Source of the DNA: Aquificaceae bacterium
Lineage (GTDB): Bacteria > Aquificota > Aquificia > Aquificales > Aquificaceae
NCBI GenBank assembly: GCA_015490115.1
Contig: WFYM01000017.1
Coordinates: 1 to 11,298 of the forward strand
Direction of reading: 5' to 3'
Length of the DNA: 11,298 nt
Every line of letters begins with the position of its first letter. Positions within the stretch are counted from its first letter, which is position 1. Shown here in pieces: positions 1 to 6,873 of the stretch. Under the pieces are notes generated by a model. The model saw only the letters and a program-made list of their open reading frames with translations, was not told the DNA's origin and made no database searches. The position numbers and the translations under genes were made by a program.

Positions 1-54
1 ATATATGACCTCGAGAGTTATTTTCTTGATAACTCCCTTGGCTCTCTCGAACAT
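1..54 (-). CDS. N-terminal start of an unidentified leftward gene (partial)
   Basis: An ATG at 54-52 on the minus strand opens a reading frame that stays open to the window edge: 18 codons beginning MFERAKGVIKK and ending in a short hydrophobic stretch. The remainder lies outside the window, and 18 residues are too few to name a family. There is no Shine-Dalgarno sequence. A TATTAA hexamer ends five bases before the ATG, the same arrangement seen at several other first genes here. It could also be a chance open stretch, so the call is tentative. Confidence 0.4.
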   Translation of the reverse strand, partial: MFERAKGVIKKITLEVIY

Positions 55-76
55 GGCTTTTAATAAGTTACTTCAT

Positions 77-229
77 TTATCTCTCGTGTTCCACCCTCAG
101 GTTCAGGAGATCTGCGAGCTGTGAGCTCCAGGACTTCCCTTTCAAGTCGAACTTGGAGACAAGTCCTTTGATCGCCTTCTCGGCTTTCCTGTCCGCATAA
201 GCGTCGAGGGAAAAGAAAACGTTAACAGA
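77..229 (-). pseudogene. Start-less 50-codon ORF, probable 3' remnant of a lost gene
   Basis: On the minus strand a frame is open from just after a TAA at 232-230 to a TAA at 79-77, giving 50 codons with no ATG, GTG or TTG. The translation is protein-like and uses the same codons as its neighbours (AAG, AGG, CTC, GTC). It is a charged, amphipathic sequence containing FSLDAYADRKAEKA and, near the end, SSQLADLLNLRVEHER. I do not recognise the family. It is most simply the C-terminal remnant of a gene whose 5' part was lost; a non-standard start codon or chance are the alternatives. The promoter region of the downstream synthase gene now borders, and at its -35 side overlaps, this stretch. Confidence 0.35.
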
Positions 230-230
230 T

Positions 231-241
231 TATACTATACT
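231..241 (+). promoter_or_regulatory. Probable -10 region for the 250-8412 gene run
   Basis: Two overlapping TATACT hexamers (231-236 and 236-241) lie 8-13 bases before the ATG at 250. No good TTGACA-like -35 is visible at 16-18 bp spacing. If used, transcription would start within a few bases of the ATG, leaving a very short or absent leader. This agrees with the lack of any Shine-Dalgarno sequence. Confidence 0.45.
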
Positions 242-249
242 TTTATCCC

Positions 250-1245
250 ATGAAGGAACTTTGGGTCTGGGTTGAACCCTACGACAAGAAGCTGGTGACA
301 ACAGCTATAGAGTCAGGTGCTACGGCGGTCGTAATTCCCGACGAGGAGAAGGCGAAGGAGGTGAAAAAATTAGCGAGAATAACCGTTGTGTCCCCAAAAG
401 GAGACCTCAAGTTCGGTGAGGAGGTGGTCCACGTAAAGATAGAGAGTAAAGAGGACGAGGAGAGGGCTGCCAAATACCCTCCCAACGTCAAGGTCATAGT
501 GGAGACGACCGACTGGAAGGTAATACCCTTGGAGAACCTGATAGCCCAGAGGGAGGAGCTTTACGCTGTTGTGAAAGATTCTGAGGAGGCGAAGCTCGCC
601 TTCGAGACCTTGGAAAAAGGTGTAAAGGGTGTGGTTTTAAAGACCGAAGACATAAACGAGATAAAGAGGGTCTCGAAGTTAATAGAGGGTGAAGCTGAGA
701 CGCTACCCTTGATAACCGTGAGGATAACGAAGATACTTCCCCTCGGTCTCGGAGACAGGGTCTGTGTCGACACCGTATCCCTTATGACGAGGGGGGAGGG
801 GATGCTCGTCGGGAACTCGTCAGGCGGTATGTTCCTCGTCCACGCGGAGACAGAAGAAAACCCCTATGTCGCTTCGAGACCTTTCAGGGTGAACGCGGGT
901 GCCGTCCACATGTATATCAGGGTTCCGGAAAACAGGACCAAATACCTCTGCGAGCTTCGGGCGGGTGACAGGGTCATGGTTTACAACCACGAGGGGAAGG
1001 GAAGGGTCGTTTACGTGGGAAGGTCGAAGGTGGAGAGGAGACCCATGGTCCTCGTGGAGGGGAGGTTCGAGGACAAGAAGCTGAGCTGTATACTCCAGAA
1101 CGCGGAAACTATAAGGCTCACGAGACCCGACGGGACTCCCGTTTCGATCGCGGAACTAAAGGAAGGGGACGAGGTCCTCGGATACGTTGAGGAAGCCGGA
1201 AGGCACTTCGGCATGAAGGTTGATGAGACAATAATCGAGAAGTGA
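250..1245 (+). CDS. aroB': 3-dehydroquinate synthase II (archaeal-type)
   Basis: This 331-residue cytoplasmic protein matches the class II 3-dehydroquinate synthase family (founder MJ1249). In that family the enzyme uses NAD to deaminate and cyclise 2-amino-3,7-dideoxy-D-threo-hept-6-ulosonate to 3-dehydroquinate. It thereby enters the aromatic pathway without DAHP and is unrelated to classical AroB. Recognisable parts are the N-terminal opening with VWVEPYDKK, the central block around residues 172-200 (LGDRVCVDTVSLM followed by GEGMLVGNSSGGMF), then RPFRVNAGAVHMY at about 212-224 and a C-terminal half of repeated small beta-rich segments. Length is usual for the family. The ATG at 250 has no Shine-Dalgarno sequence but a TATACT box just upstream. 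The stop is followed after 12 bases by the binding-protein gene, so the two are probably co-transcribed. Family assignment is from recognition of the sequence; the reaction is family knowledge. Confidence 0.9.
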   Translation: MKELWVWVEPYDKKLVTTAIESGATAVVIPDEEKAKEVKKLARITVVSPKGDLKFGEEVVHVKIESKEDEERAAKYPPNVKVIVETTDWKVIPLENLIAQREELYAVVKDSEEAKLAFETLEKGVKGVVLKTEDINEIKRVSKLIEGEAETLPLITVRITKILPLGLGDRVCVDTVSLMTRGEGMLVGNSSGGMFLVHAETEENPYVASRPFRVNAGAVHMYIRVPENRTKYLCELRAGDRVMVYNHEGKGRVVYVGRSKVERRPMVLVEGRFEDKKLSCILQNAETIRLTRPDGTPVSIAELKEGDEVLGYVEEAGRHFGMKVDETIIEK

Positions 1246-1252
1246 GGAGGTG
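1246..1252 (+). promoter_or_regulatory. Strong ribosome binding site of livK
   Basis: GGAGGTG begins at the base after the aroB' stop and sits 5 bases before the ATG at 1258. The TGA at 1243-1245 is in frame with this ATG, so no longer start is possible for the binding protein. Confidence 0.8.
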
Positions 1253-1257
1253 GGAAG

Positions 1258-2424
1258 ATGTGGTTGATCTTCGCACTCCTCATTAGCCTTGCCTTCTCTC
1301 AGGAGGTCTTAAAGCTCGGAGCTGCCGTATCTTTTACCGGTAAATACGCCAAGGAGGGGGAGCTTTTGAGGAGAGGCTACGAACTCTGGAAGGAAACGGT
1401 GAACAGAAGAGGAGGCATAAAGATAGGGGACAAGCGCTACAAGGTTGAGATCATCTACTACGACGACCAGAGCGATCCGAAGACCACAGCTAAGCTCGTT
1501 GAAAAGCTGATAACTCAGGACGGTGTGAGGTTCATCCTGGGTCCCTACGGGAGCGCTCAGGTCTTCGCAGCCGCGGGGATAGTTGAAAAACACAAAGCCC
1601 TTATGGTTCAGGGTGGAGGAGCTTCTTCGAAGATATACAAGCAAGGATACAAATATATCTTCGGCGTCTTCAACACCGCACCCGACTACGGTAAGAACCT
1701 TATAGACCTTGCGGTTAGCTTAAAGCCGAAGCCGAAAACGGTAGCCATAATCTACGAGAAGGACATATTCTCGGAGGACGCTGCGAGGGGAGCTTTGGAG
1801 AGGGCGAAAGAAAAGGGTCTGAAGGTAGTCCTCTTCGAGAGCTACCCGAAGGGCGCTCAGGACCTCTCCTCTTTGATGATAAAGATAAGGGCGAAAAACC
1901 CCGATATAGTGATAGGTGCCGGTCACTTCAGGGACTCCGTCCTCGTTGTCAAACAGCTGAAGCAGTTCAAGATAAACCCCAAGTTCGTCGGTCTCACCGT
2001 AGGACCTCCCGTTCCGGCTTTTGTGAAAGCCCTCGGAAAGGATGCGGAGTATATATTCGGACCCGTTCAGTGGTCGAAAGCTTTTAACTACAAGGATCCC
2101 CTCTTCGGGGATACGAAGGGATACGTGGAGGCTTACAGGAAGAAATACGGTGAGGATCCGGAATACCACTCCGCCGGAGGAACCGCAGCAGCCCTCGCCC
2201 TCCAGATAGCTCTGGAGAGGGCTGGGACCCTCGACGTGGAGAAGGTAAGGAAAGAGCTTCTCAAGATGAAGGTGGAGACCTTCTACGGTGTTATAGGATT
2301 CGACGAGACGGGTAAGATAGTCACAAAGCCGATGGCTGTCGTCCAGATCCAAAATGGGAGACCCGTCACCGTATACCCCTTCAAAGAGGCGGAACCCGTA
2401 TACCCCAAACCCCCTTGGGAATAG
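1258..2424 (+). CDS. livK: Branched-chain amino acid-type ABC transporter substrate-binding protein
   Basis: A 388-residue periplasmic binding protein of the Leu/Ile/Val (LivJ/LivK, Peripla_BP_6) type. It would capture an amino acid or related amide outside the inner membrane and deliver it to the permeases encoded next. The mature part opens with KLGAAVSFTGKYAKEGELL and has the family's YYDDQSDPKTTAKLVEKLI segment near residues 63-81 and LGPYGSAQ near 97-104. Length is normal. The signal peptide is odd: MWLIFALLISLAFS, then QEV, about 14 residues with no lysine or arginine before the hydrophobic core. An in-frame stop five codons upstream rules out a longer start. It is the first gene of a K-H-M-G-F set. 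The ligand cannot be read from sequence: branched-chain amino acids, other hydrophobic amino acids or short amides are all possible. Confidence 0.9.
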   Translation: MWLIFALLISLAFSQEVLKLGAAVSFTGKYAKEGELLRRGYELWKETVNRRGGIKIGDKRYKVEIIYYDDQSDPKTTAKLVEKLITQDGVRFILGPYGSAQVFAAAGIVEKHKALMVQGGGASSKIYKQGYKYIFGVFNTAPDYGKNLIDLAVSLKPKPKTVAIIYEKDIFSEDAARGALERAKEKGLKVVLFESYPKGAQDLSSLMIKIRAKNPDIVIGAGHFRDSVLVVKQLKQFKINPKFVGLTVGPPVPAFVKALGKDAEYIFGPVQWSKAFNYKDPLFGDTKGYVEAYRKKYGEDPEYHSAGGTAAALALQIALERAGTLDVEKVRKELLKMKVETFYGVIGFDETGKIVTKPMAVVQIQNGRPVTVYPFKEAEPVYPKPPWE

Positions 2425-3300
2425 ATGGGTATCCTTCCCCAGCTAATTCTTGAGTCCTTGCTCCTCGGAACCTTCTACGCCTTCATGTCACTTGGTTTTT
2501 CCCTCATGTGGGGAGTTCTTAACATAATAAACCTCGCCTACGGGACCTACATAATCCTCGGTGCCTACACAGCTTATACCTTATACACGGGCTTGGGTGT
2601 GGATCCTCTCCTTTCCATACCCTTCTCCTTCTTGCTCGGACTTTCCTTCGGCGTCCTACTCCAGAGGGTCCTAATAGACAGGGTGATGAGGCTCGAACCT
2701 TTTATGGTCCTTATCCTCACCTTCGGTCTTGACGTGTTCCTTTCTAACCTGCTCAACCTGATCTTCAGAGCTGACATAAGGTCCATAGACGTCCCTTACG
2801 CTGAGAGGAGCTTCGTAATCGGACCCGTTATAGTCACCGAGGTGAAGGTCCTCGTCTTCTTCCTCTCCCTTCTCCTTACCGGAGCTGTCTACGTACTCCT
2901 CCAGAAGACTTGGACGGGAAGGTCTATAAGGGCTGTCGCCCTCGACAGGGAGGGGGCGCAGATAGTGGGGATCTCCCCCGGAAAGGTATTCGCAGTCACG
3001 TCAGGTCTCGGAACCGGCATAGCCTTCTCTTCGGGGAACCTCTACGGTGTCCTTCAGGGTTTCACACCCTTCGACGGGGGTATGCTGACGGTGAAGGCTT
3101 TTCTCGTCAGCATAGTCGGAGGTCTCGGAAGGGTGGAGAGCGCCCTCGCGGGAGGTCTCTTCCTCGGCTTTCTTGAGGTCTTCACAGCCTTCTACCTCGG
3201 AGAGGGGTGGAAGTTCTTCGCCTCCCTCCTTGTTATGTTCCTCTTTCTCCTCATAAGACCGAGGGGACTGCTCGGCGGTAAGTACTATGGGGAAGTATGA
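2425..3300 (+). CDS. livH: Branched-chain amino acid-type ABC transporter permease LivH
   Basis: A 291-residue inner-membrane permease of the LivH family, one of two membrane subunits forming the substrate channel. It is almost wholly hydrophobic, with about eight plausible membrane segments. It shows the typical N-terminal block SLGFSLMWGVLNIINLAYGT (about residues 22-41), in which the NIINLAYG stretch is characteristic. The cytoplasmic loop that contacts the ATPases lies near residues 169-189 and reads RAVALDREGAQIVGI. Length is usual. The ATG follows the binding-protein stop with no spacing (TAGATG), so translational coupling is likely; no strong Shine-Dalgarno sequence is visible. It overlaps livM by 14 bases. 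Confidence 0.93.
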   Translation: MGILPQLILESLLLGTFYAFMSLGFSLMWGVLNIINLAYGTYIILGAYTAYTLYTGLGVDPLLSIPFSFLLGLSFGVLLQRVLIDRVMRLEPFMVLILTFGLDVFLSNLLNLIFRADIRSIDVPYAERSFVIGPVIVTEVKVLVFFLSLLLTGAVYVLLQKTWTGRSIRAVALDREGAQIVGISPGKVFAVTSGLGTGIAFSSGNLYGVLQGFTPFDGGMLTVKAFLVSIVGGLGRVESALAGGLFLGFLEVFTAFYLGEGWKFFASLLVMFLFLLIRPRGLLGGKYYGEV

Positions 3301-4177
3301 GAGGCTGATCTTCTTTCTGCTCCTCGCTATGGGACTTTTACCCCCTCTCCTTACCGACTACTGGGAGAGGGTCCTCACCCTCTCCCTCATGCTCTCTTCC
3401 CTCTCCCTCGCCCAGAACATACTCCTCGGATACACCGGATACCCTGCTTTCGGTTGTGTCGCCTTCTTCGGGATCGGCGGATACACGACAGCCCTCCTCA
3501 TGAAGGACCTCGGACTCCCCTTTTGGGTCTCCCTCCCGATCGGGGGAGTTGTCTCAGCCCTCTTTGCCCTCCTCATAGCCCCTCCCCTGATGAGGCTAAA
3601 GAGCCACTACTTCGCCATAACTACCTTAGCCCTCCAGCTCGCCCTCGGTGAGCTTGTAGCGAACCTCGAGTTCACGGGAGGCGCTCAGGGGATAAACCTT
3701 CCCATATACGTAGGTCCGGGGGGATACCTTATATTCTTTTACCTCTTTTTGTTGCTGACGATCTTTGCCTTCCTCCTCAACGTTTATGTGGAGAGGTCTA
3801 CCTTCGGCTACGCCCTGAAAGCCATAAGGGAGGACGAGACCGCCGCCGAGACTATGGGTGTGAATACGGTCCTCTTCAAGAGCGTCTCCTTCTCAATGAT
3901 GGCGCTGATCACGGGTCTTTCGGGCGGTGTATACGCCTACTGGATAACCTACATAGACCCCACCTCCATGTTCGACCCTCTGCTTTCAGTTAAGATCTTC
4001 GTAGCTTTGCTACTCGGAGGTGTAGGGACTGTAGCCGGTCCCCTCCTCGGAGCCTTTACCCTCGAATTTCTTTCCGAGGTCCTCTGGGGAAGGTTTCCTA
4101 AGGTTCACGGTGTAGTTTTGGGACTTCTCATAGTCCTCATTGTGCTTATCATACCAAGGGGTATATGGAGGAGATGA
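3287..4177 (+). CDS. livM: Branched-chain amino acid-type ABC transporter permease LivM
   Basis: A 296-residue inner-membrane permease, partner of LivH. After a first membrane segment near the N-terminus it has the family's hallmark run ILLGYTGYPAFGCVAFFGIG (about residues 45-64), then several further hydrophobic segments. A cytoplasmic coupling loop LKAIREDETAAETMGV lies near residues 177-192. The C-terminal part LLLGGVGTVAGPLLGA is also typical. It is a compact LivM without the long N-terminal extension seen in Escherichia coli. It begins inside the livH end (14-base overlap), and its stop overlaps the start of livG, either by 13 bases or by a classic ATGA depending on which livG start is used. 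Confidence 0.93.
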   Translation: MGKYERLIFFLLLAMGLLPPLLTDYWERVLTLSLMLSSLSLAQNILLGYTGYPAFGCVAFFGIGGYTTALLMKDLGLPFWVSLPIGGVVSALFALLIAPPLMRLKSHYFAITTLALQLALGELVANLEFTGGAQGINLPIYVGPGGYLIFFYLFLLLTIFAFLLNVYVERSTFGYALKAIREDETAAETMGVNTVLFKSVSFSMMALITGLSGGVYAYWITYIDPTSMFDPLLSVKIFVALLLGGVGTVAGPLLGAFTLEFLSEVLWGRFPKVHGVVLGLLIVLIVLIIPRGIWRR

Positions 4178-4911
4178 GCCTCCTGAAGGTGGAAAGGGTC
4201 TCTAAGAGCTTCGGGGGAAACAGGGTCCTCAAGGAGGTGAGCTTTACCTTGGAGAAGGGGGAGATACTGGGGATAGTTGGTCCCAACGGCTCAGGGAAGA
4301 CTACACTCCTCAACGTCCTCACCGGTATAGTTAGGCAGGATTCTGGAAGCGTTCTCTTCATGGGCAGGAGGATAGACAGACTGAAGCCCCACCAGAGGGC
4401 GAGGATGGGGATGGGGAGGACCTTCCAGATCACGAGGCTCTTTTCTAACTTGACCGTCCTCGAGAACGTGATCATACCCATGCACTACGGGGGCGGTGGT
4501 GCTGACGAGAGAAAGGCTGAGGAGATCTTAAAGATGGTTGGGCTTTTTGAGCTGAAGGACAGAAAGGCTGGGAACCTCTCCTTGGCTCAGAGGAAGAGGC
4601 TCGAGCTTGCAAGGGCTATATCCGTGGAGCCTAAGGTCCTTTTACTCGACGAGGTCTTTGCGGGTCTCAACCCGGTTTCGGTAAGGGAAATTCTGGAACT
4701 CCTCAAGAAGATACACTCGGAGACCGGAGTAGCCATGGTCCTCGTCGAACACGTTTTAAAAGCCCTCTTCCAGATAACCAAGAGGGTCATAGTCCTCAGC
4801 GAGGGGAGGATAATATACGAGGGTGATCCTGAGGGTATGGCAAAGAGCGAGGAGGTCGTAAAAGCTTACTTGGGTGAGAGGTATGAGGCTCCTCGAGGTC
4901 AGCGATCTTGA
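4165..4911 (+). CDS. livG: Branched-chain amino acid-type ABC transporter ATP-binding protein LivG
   Basis: A 248-residue cytoplasmic ATPase that powers the LivHM importer together with LivF. Walker A is GPNGSGKTT at residues 39-47, Walker B LLLDE at 159-163 (catalytic Glu163), and the switch histidine is His196 in VEHV. GMGRTFQITRLF before the helical domain and the AGLNP after Walker B mark the LivG rather than the LivF branch. The signature loop reads LSLAQ at 138-142, where ABC proteins normally have glycine at the fourth position (LSGGQ; LAYGQ-like in LivG), so this subunit's half of the composite ATP site may be altered. Two starts are possible: ATG 4165, or ATG 4174, which overlaps the livM stop as ATGA and begins MSLLKVERV as in many homologues. 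The 3' end overlaps livF. Confidence 0.93.
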   Translation: MEEMSLLKVERVSKSFGGNRVLKEVSFTLEKGEILGIVGPNGSGKTTLLNVLTGIVRQDSGSVLFMGRRIDRLKPHQRARMGMGRTFQITRLFSNLTVLENVIIPMHYGGGGADERKAEEILKMVGLFELKDRKAGNLSLAQRKRLELARAISVEPKVLLLDEVFAGLNPVSVREILELLKKIHSETGVAMVLVEHVLKALFQITKRVIVLSEGRIIYEGDPEGMAKSEEVVKAYLGERYEAPRGQRS

Positions 4912-5593
4912 AGCGGGCTACGGAGACGTTCAGGTCTTAAGATCGGTTAGCCTCCACGTGGAGGAGGGGGAGATAGTTGCCATATTCGGATCGAACGGCT
5001 CCGGGAAAAGCACCTTTCTGAAGGTCCTGATAGGAACTTTAAAGCCTTGGGGAGGGACGGTGAAGTTCATGGAGAGGCACGTAGAGGACCTCCCTCCCGA
5101 GGAGAGGGTAAAGCTCGGTATAGCCCTCGCCGCGGAAGGGAGAAAGCTCTTCCTCGGCATGACCGTAGAGGAAAACCTACTCCTCGGTGCTTGGGTAAAG
5201 AAGGAAAAGGCGAAGGAGAACCTCGAGAGGGTCTACTCTTACTTTCCGGAACTCTACGAGAAGAGGAGGGAACTCGCGGGAGACCTCTCGGGGGGACAGC
5301 AGCAGATGCTCTCCATAGGTAGGGCTTTGATGAGCGAGCCGAAGCTCCTTATGATAGACGAGCTTTCTTTGGGTCTCGCTCCCGCCGTCGTAGACAGGCT
5401 CGCAAACATCCTGACGAGGATAAGGGAGGAGGAGGGGATATCGATGCTGATCGTGGAGCAGGAGGTCTCCCTCGCCCTCGACATATCAGACAGGGCTTAC
5501 GTCTTCGACCTCGGTGAGGTTGTGGACGAGGGAAGATCAGAGGACCTCCTCCGAAGGGACTCGATAAGGAAGACTTACCTTTCGGTCCTCTAA
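4883..5593 (+). CDS. livF: Branched-chain amino acid-type ABC transporter ATP-binding protein LivF
   Basis: The second ATPase of the importer, 236 residues. Walker A GSNGSGKST lies at 36-44, a canonical signature LSGGQ at 135-139, and Walker B LLMIDE at 155-160. The usual switch-histidine position is glutamine (VEQEV), which is normal for LivF. The leucine-rich N-terminus (MRLLEVSDLEAGYG) is typical. I chose the ATG at 4883; a GTG at 4874 would add three residues but has no ribosome site. The gene begins 29 bases inside the end of livG, so translation is likely coupled. Its TAA is part of a TAAAAT sequence that could serve as a -10 for pyrF. Confidence 0.93.
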   Translation: MRLLEVSDLEAGYGDVQVLRSVSLHVEEGEIVAIFGSNGSGKSTFLKVLIGTLKPWGGTVKFMERHVEDLPPEERVKLGIALAAEGRKLFLGMTVEENLLLGAWVKKEKAKENLERVYSYFPELYEKRRELAGDLSGGQQQMLSIGRALMSEPKLLMIDELSLGLAPAVVDRLANILTRIREEEGISMLIVEQEVSLALDISDRAYVFDLGEVVDEGRSEDLLRRDSIRKTYLSVL

Positions 5594-5596
5594 AAT
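5591..5596 (+). promoter_or_regulatory. Possible -10 box for pyrF inside the livF stop
   Basis: TAAAAT begins with the livF stop codon and ends 6 bases before the pyrF ATG. A transcript from here would start at or very near the ATG. There is no Shine-Dalgarno sequence in the 9-base livF-pyrF gap. This is a weak call, based on resemblance to the other -10/ATG arrangements in the window. Confidence 0.25.
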
Positions 5597-5602
5597 ATTC
5601 CC

Positions 5603-6271
5603 ATGCCCAAGCTCTGTGTAGCTTTGGACCTCGGACCTGAGGAAGCTTTGAAGCTCGTTGACTCCCTCCTTGACCTTCCCGTAGTCTTCAAAGTAGGTCC
5701 TTCCCTTCTCCTCAGCTGCGGTCCGAGTGTAATAAAACACATAAAGGACAGAGGGAAGGAGGTTTTCCTCGACCTTAAGCTCCACGACATACCGACCGCG
5801 GTGGCAAGGGCTGTATCCGTCGCCGAAAGCTTAGGGGCTGACTACCTCACGGTCCACACACTCTCGGGTCCTGAAGTTCTCGAAACTGCGTCGAAGACCG
5901 CCCTTAAGGTAAAGCTCCTCGGCGTTACCCTCTTGACGAGCCACGGAGAAGACTACCTCGAAGCTGTGAAGCTCGGGTTTCGCTCAGTTGAAGAGGCTGT
6001 CCTTCACCTCTCACTCCTCGCAAAGGAAAAGGGTCTTTACGGTGTCGTCTGCTCGGGAGAGGAGGTGAGGAAGGTAAAGGAGAAGACGGGACTCTTTACC
6101 GTAGTCCCGGGGGTGAGGCTGAAATCTTCCCCCGAAGACCAGAGGAGGGTGAAAACACCTGAGGAAGCTGTAAGGAACGGTGCCGACATGATCGTCATGG
6201 GAAGGGAGATATACAAAGACCCAAACCCTAAGAGGGTTGTGGAGGATGTCCTCAGCAGGATCCTCCCTTGA
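5603..6271 (+). CDS. pyrF: Orotidine 5'-phosphate decarboxylase
   Basis: A 222-residue cytoplasmic enzyme that decarboxylates OMP to UMP, the last step of pyrimidine synthesis. It has the prokaryotic OMP decarboxylase layout: Asp9 in the opening VALDL strand, Lys30 in FKVG, and the catalytic DLKLHD group, giving Asp57, Lys59 and Asp62, followed by IPTAV. The phosphate-binding end is present as VVPGVRL (about 171-177) and ADMIVMGREIY (about 194-204). The catalytic Lys-Asp-Lys-Asp set is therefore intact and the length is normal. The gene lies 9 bases after livF without a ribosome binding site and overlaps rsmG by 26 bases. carB1, a first-step pyrimidine (and arginine) gene, is in the same window but in a different transcription unit. 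Confidence 0.95.
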   Translation: MPKLCVALDLGPEEALKLVDSLLDLPVVFKVGPSLLLSCGPSVIKHIKDRGKEVFLDLKLHDIPTAVARAVSVAESLGADYLTVHTLSGPEVLETASKTALKVKLLGVTLLTSHGEDYLEAVKLGFRSVEEAVLHLSLLAKEKGLYGVVCSGEEVRKVKEKTGLFTVVPGVRLKSSPEDQRRVKTPEEAVRNGADMIVMGREIYKDPNPKRVVEDVLSRILP

Positions 6272-6866
6272 GGAGATCTTCTCCGAGGAGGGGTTTCACC
6301 TCGACGAGGATCAGCTCAGGAAGTTCTCCCTATACCTTAAGGAGCTTTTGAGGTGGAACAGGGTCCACAACCTCGTCGGTGAGAAGAATAAAAAGGATAT
6401 AGTTCTTAGGCACTTCGTCGACTCCCTCACCCTCGCGAGGTGCTTCGAGGACCTCGGTATAGACTGGAGGGGGAAGGAGCTGGCGGATGTGGGAAGCGGT
6501 GCGGGCTTTCCGGGAGTTCCCCTGAAGATATACTTAAAAGACTTGGAGCTTACCTTAATAGAGTCGTCTTCGAAGAAATGCAGCTTCCTCGAGTTTTTGA
6601 AGTTGAAGATCGGGGAAAGATACAGGGTCATATGCGGGAGGGCTGAGGAGGTGAGGAAGAAGTTTTACATAGTGGTTGCGAGGGCGCTCGGGAAGTTCGA
6701 GAAGGTAGCTCCCCTCTTAGAAGACCTTTCCTCACGATACGTCTTCGTGATGAAGGGAAGGGAGCTAAGGGAGAAGTGGTTACAAGATTACGGCTACAGG
6801 GTTTACAGGGTTGAGGTCCCGAGCTTTAAGGGTTCCTTCATCCTCTGGAAGGAGGTCAGCTGGTGA
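6246..6866 (+). CDS. rsmG: 16S rRNA (guanine-527-N7)-methyltransferase RsmG
   Basis: A 206-residue methyltransferase (formerly GidB). In the family it places N7-methylguanine at position 527 of 16S rRNA, in the decoding region; loss in other bacteria gives low-level streptomycin resistance. The N-terminal helical part has LLRWNRVHNLVG and the family's RHFVDSL. The S-adenosylmethionine loop is ADVGSGAGFPGVPL at about 80-93, followed by LTLIESSSKKCSFLE and, later, VVARALGKFEKVAPLL. I chose the ATG at 6246 because GAGGG lies 9 bases upstream; a TTG at 6237 would add MWR but has no usable site. The start lies within the last 26 bases of pyrF and the stop is 7 bases before guaA, so it belongs to the same run of genes. 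Confidence 0.93.
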   Translation: MSSAGSSLEEIFSEEGFHLDEDQLRKFSLYLKELLRWNRVHNLVGEKNKKDIVLRHFVDSLTLARCFEDLGIDWRGKELADVGSGAGFPGVPLKIYLKDLELTLIESSSKKCSFLEFLKLKIGERYRVICGRAEEVRKKFYIVVARALGKFEKVAPLLEDLSSRYVFVMKGRELREKWLQDYGYRVYRVEVPSFKGSFILWKEVSW

Positions 6867-6873
6867 CTTTTGT

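Noticed and set aside
1720..2352. Long open frame on the minus strand inside livK
   Set aside because: It lies wholly antisense to a clear binding-protein gene; the translation has no family features and arises from the codon bias of the sense strand. The same applies to the antisense frames at 1309-1644, 9516-10040 and 10641-11144.
6237..6245. TTG start for rsmG three codons earlier
   Set aside because: The AGAGGG sequence directly abuts the TTG, leaving no spacing, whereas it is well spaced for the ATG at 6246.
6811..6873. Upstream extension of guaA into rsmG
   Set aside because: The extra 21 residues are arginine/serine-rich, unlike any GMP synthase N-terminus, and come from a frame shared with rsmG. 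The conserved protein begins close before VLVVNFGSQ.
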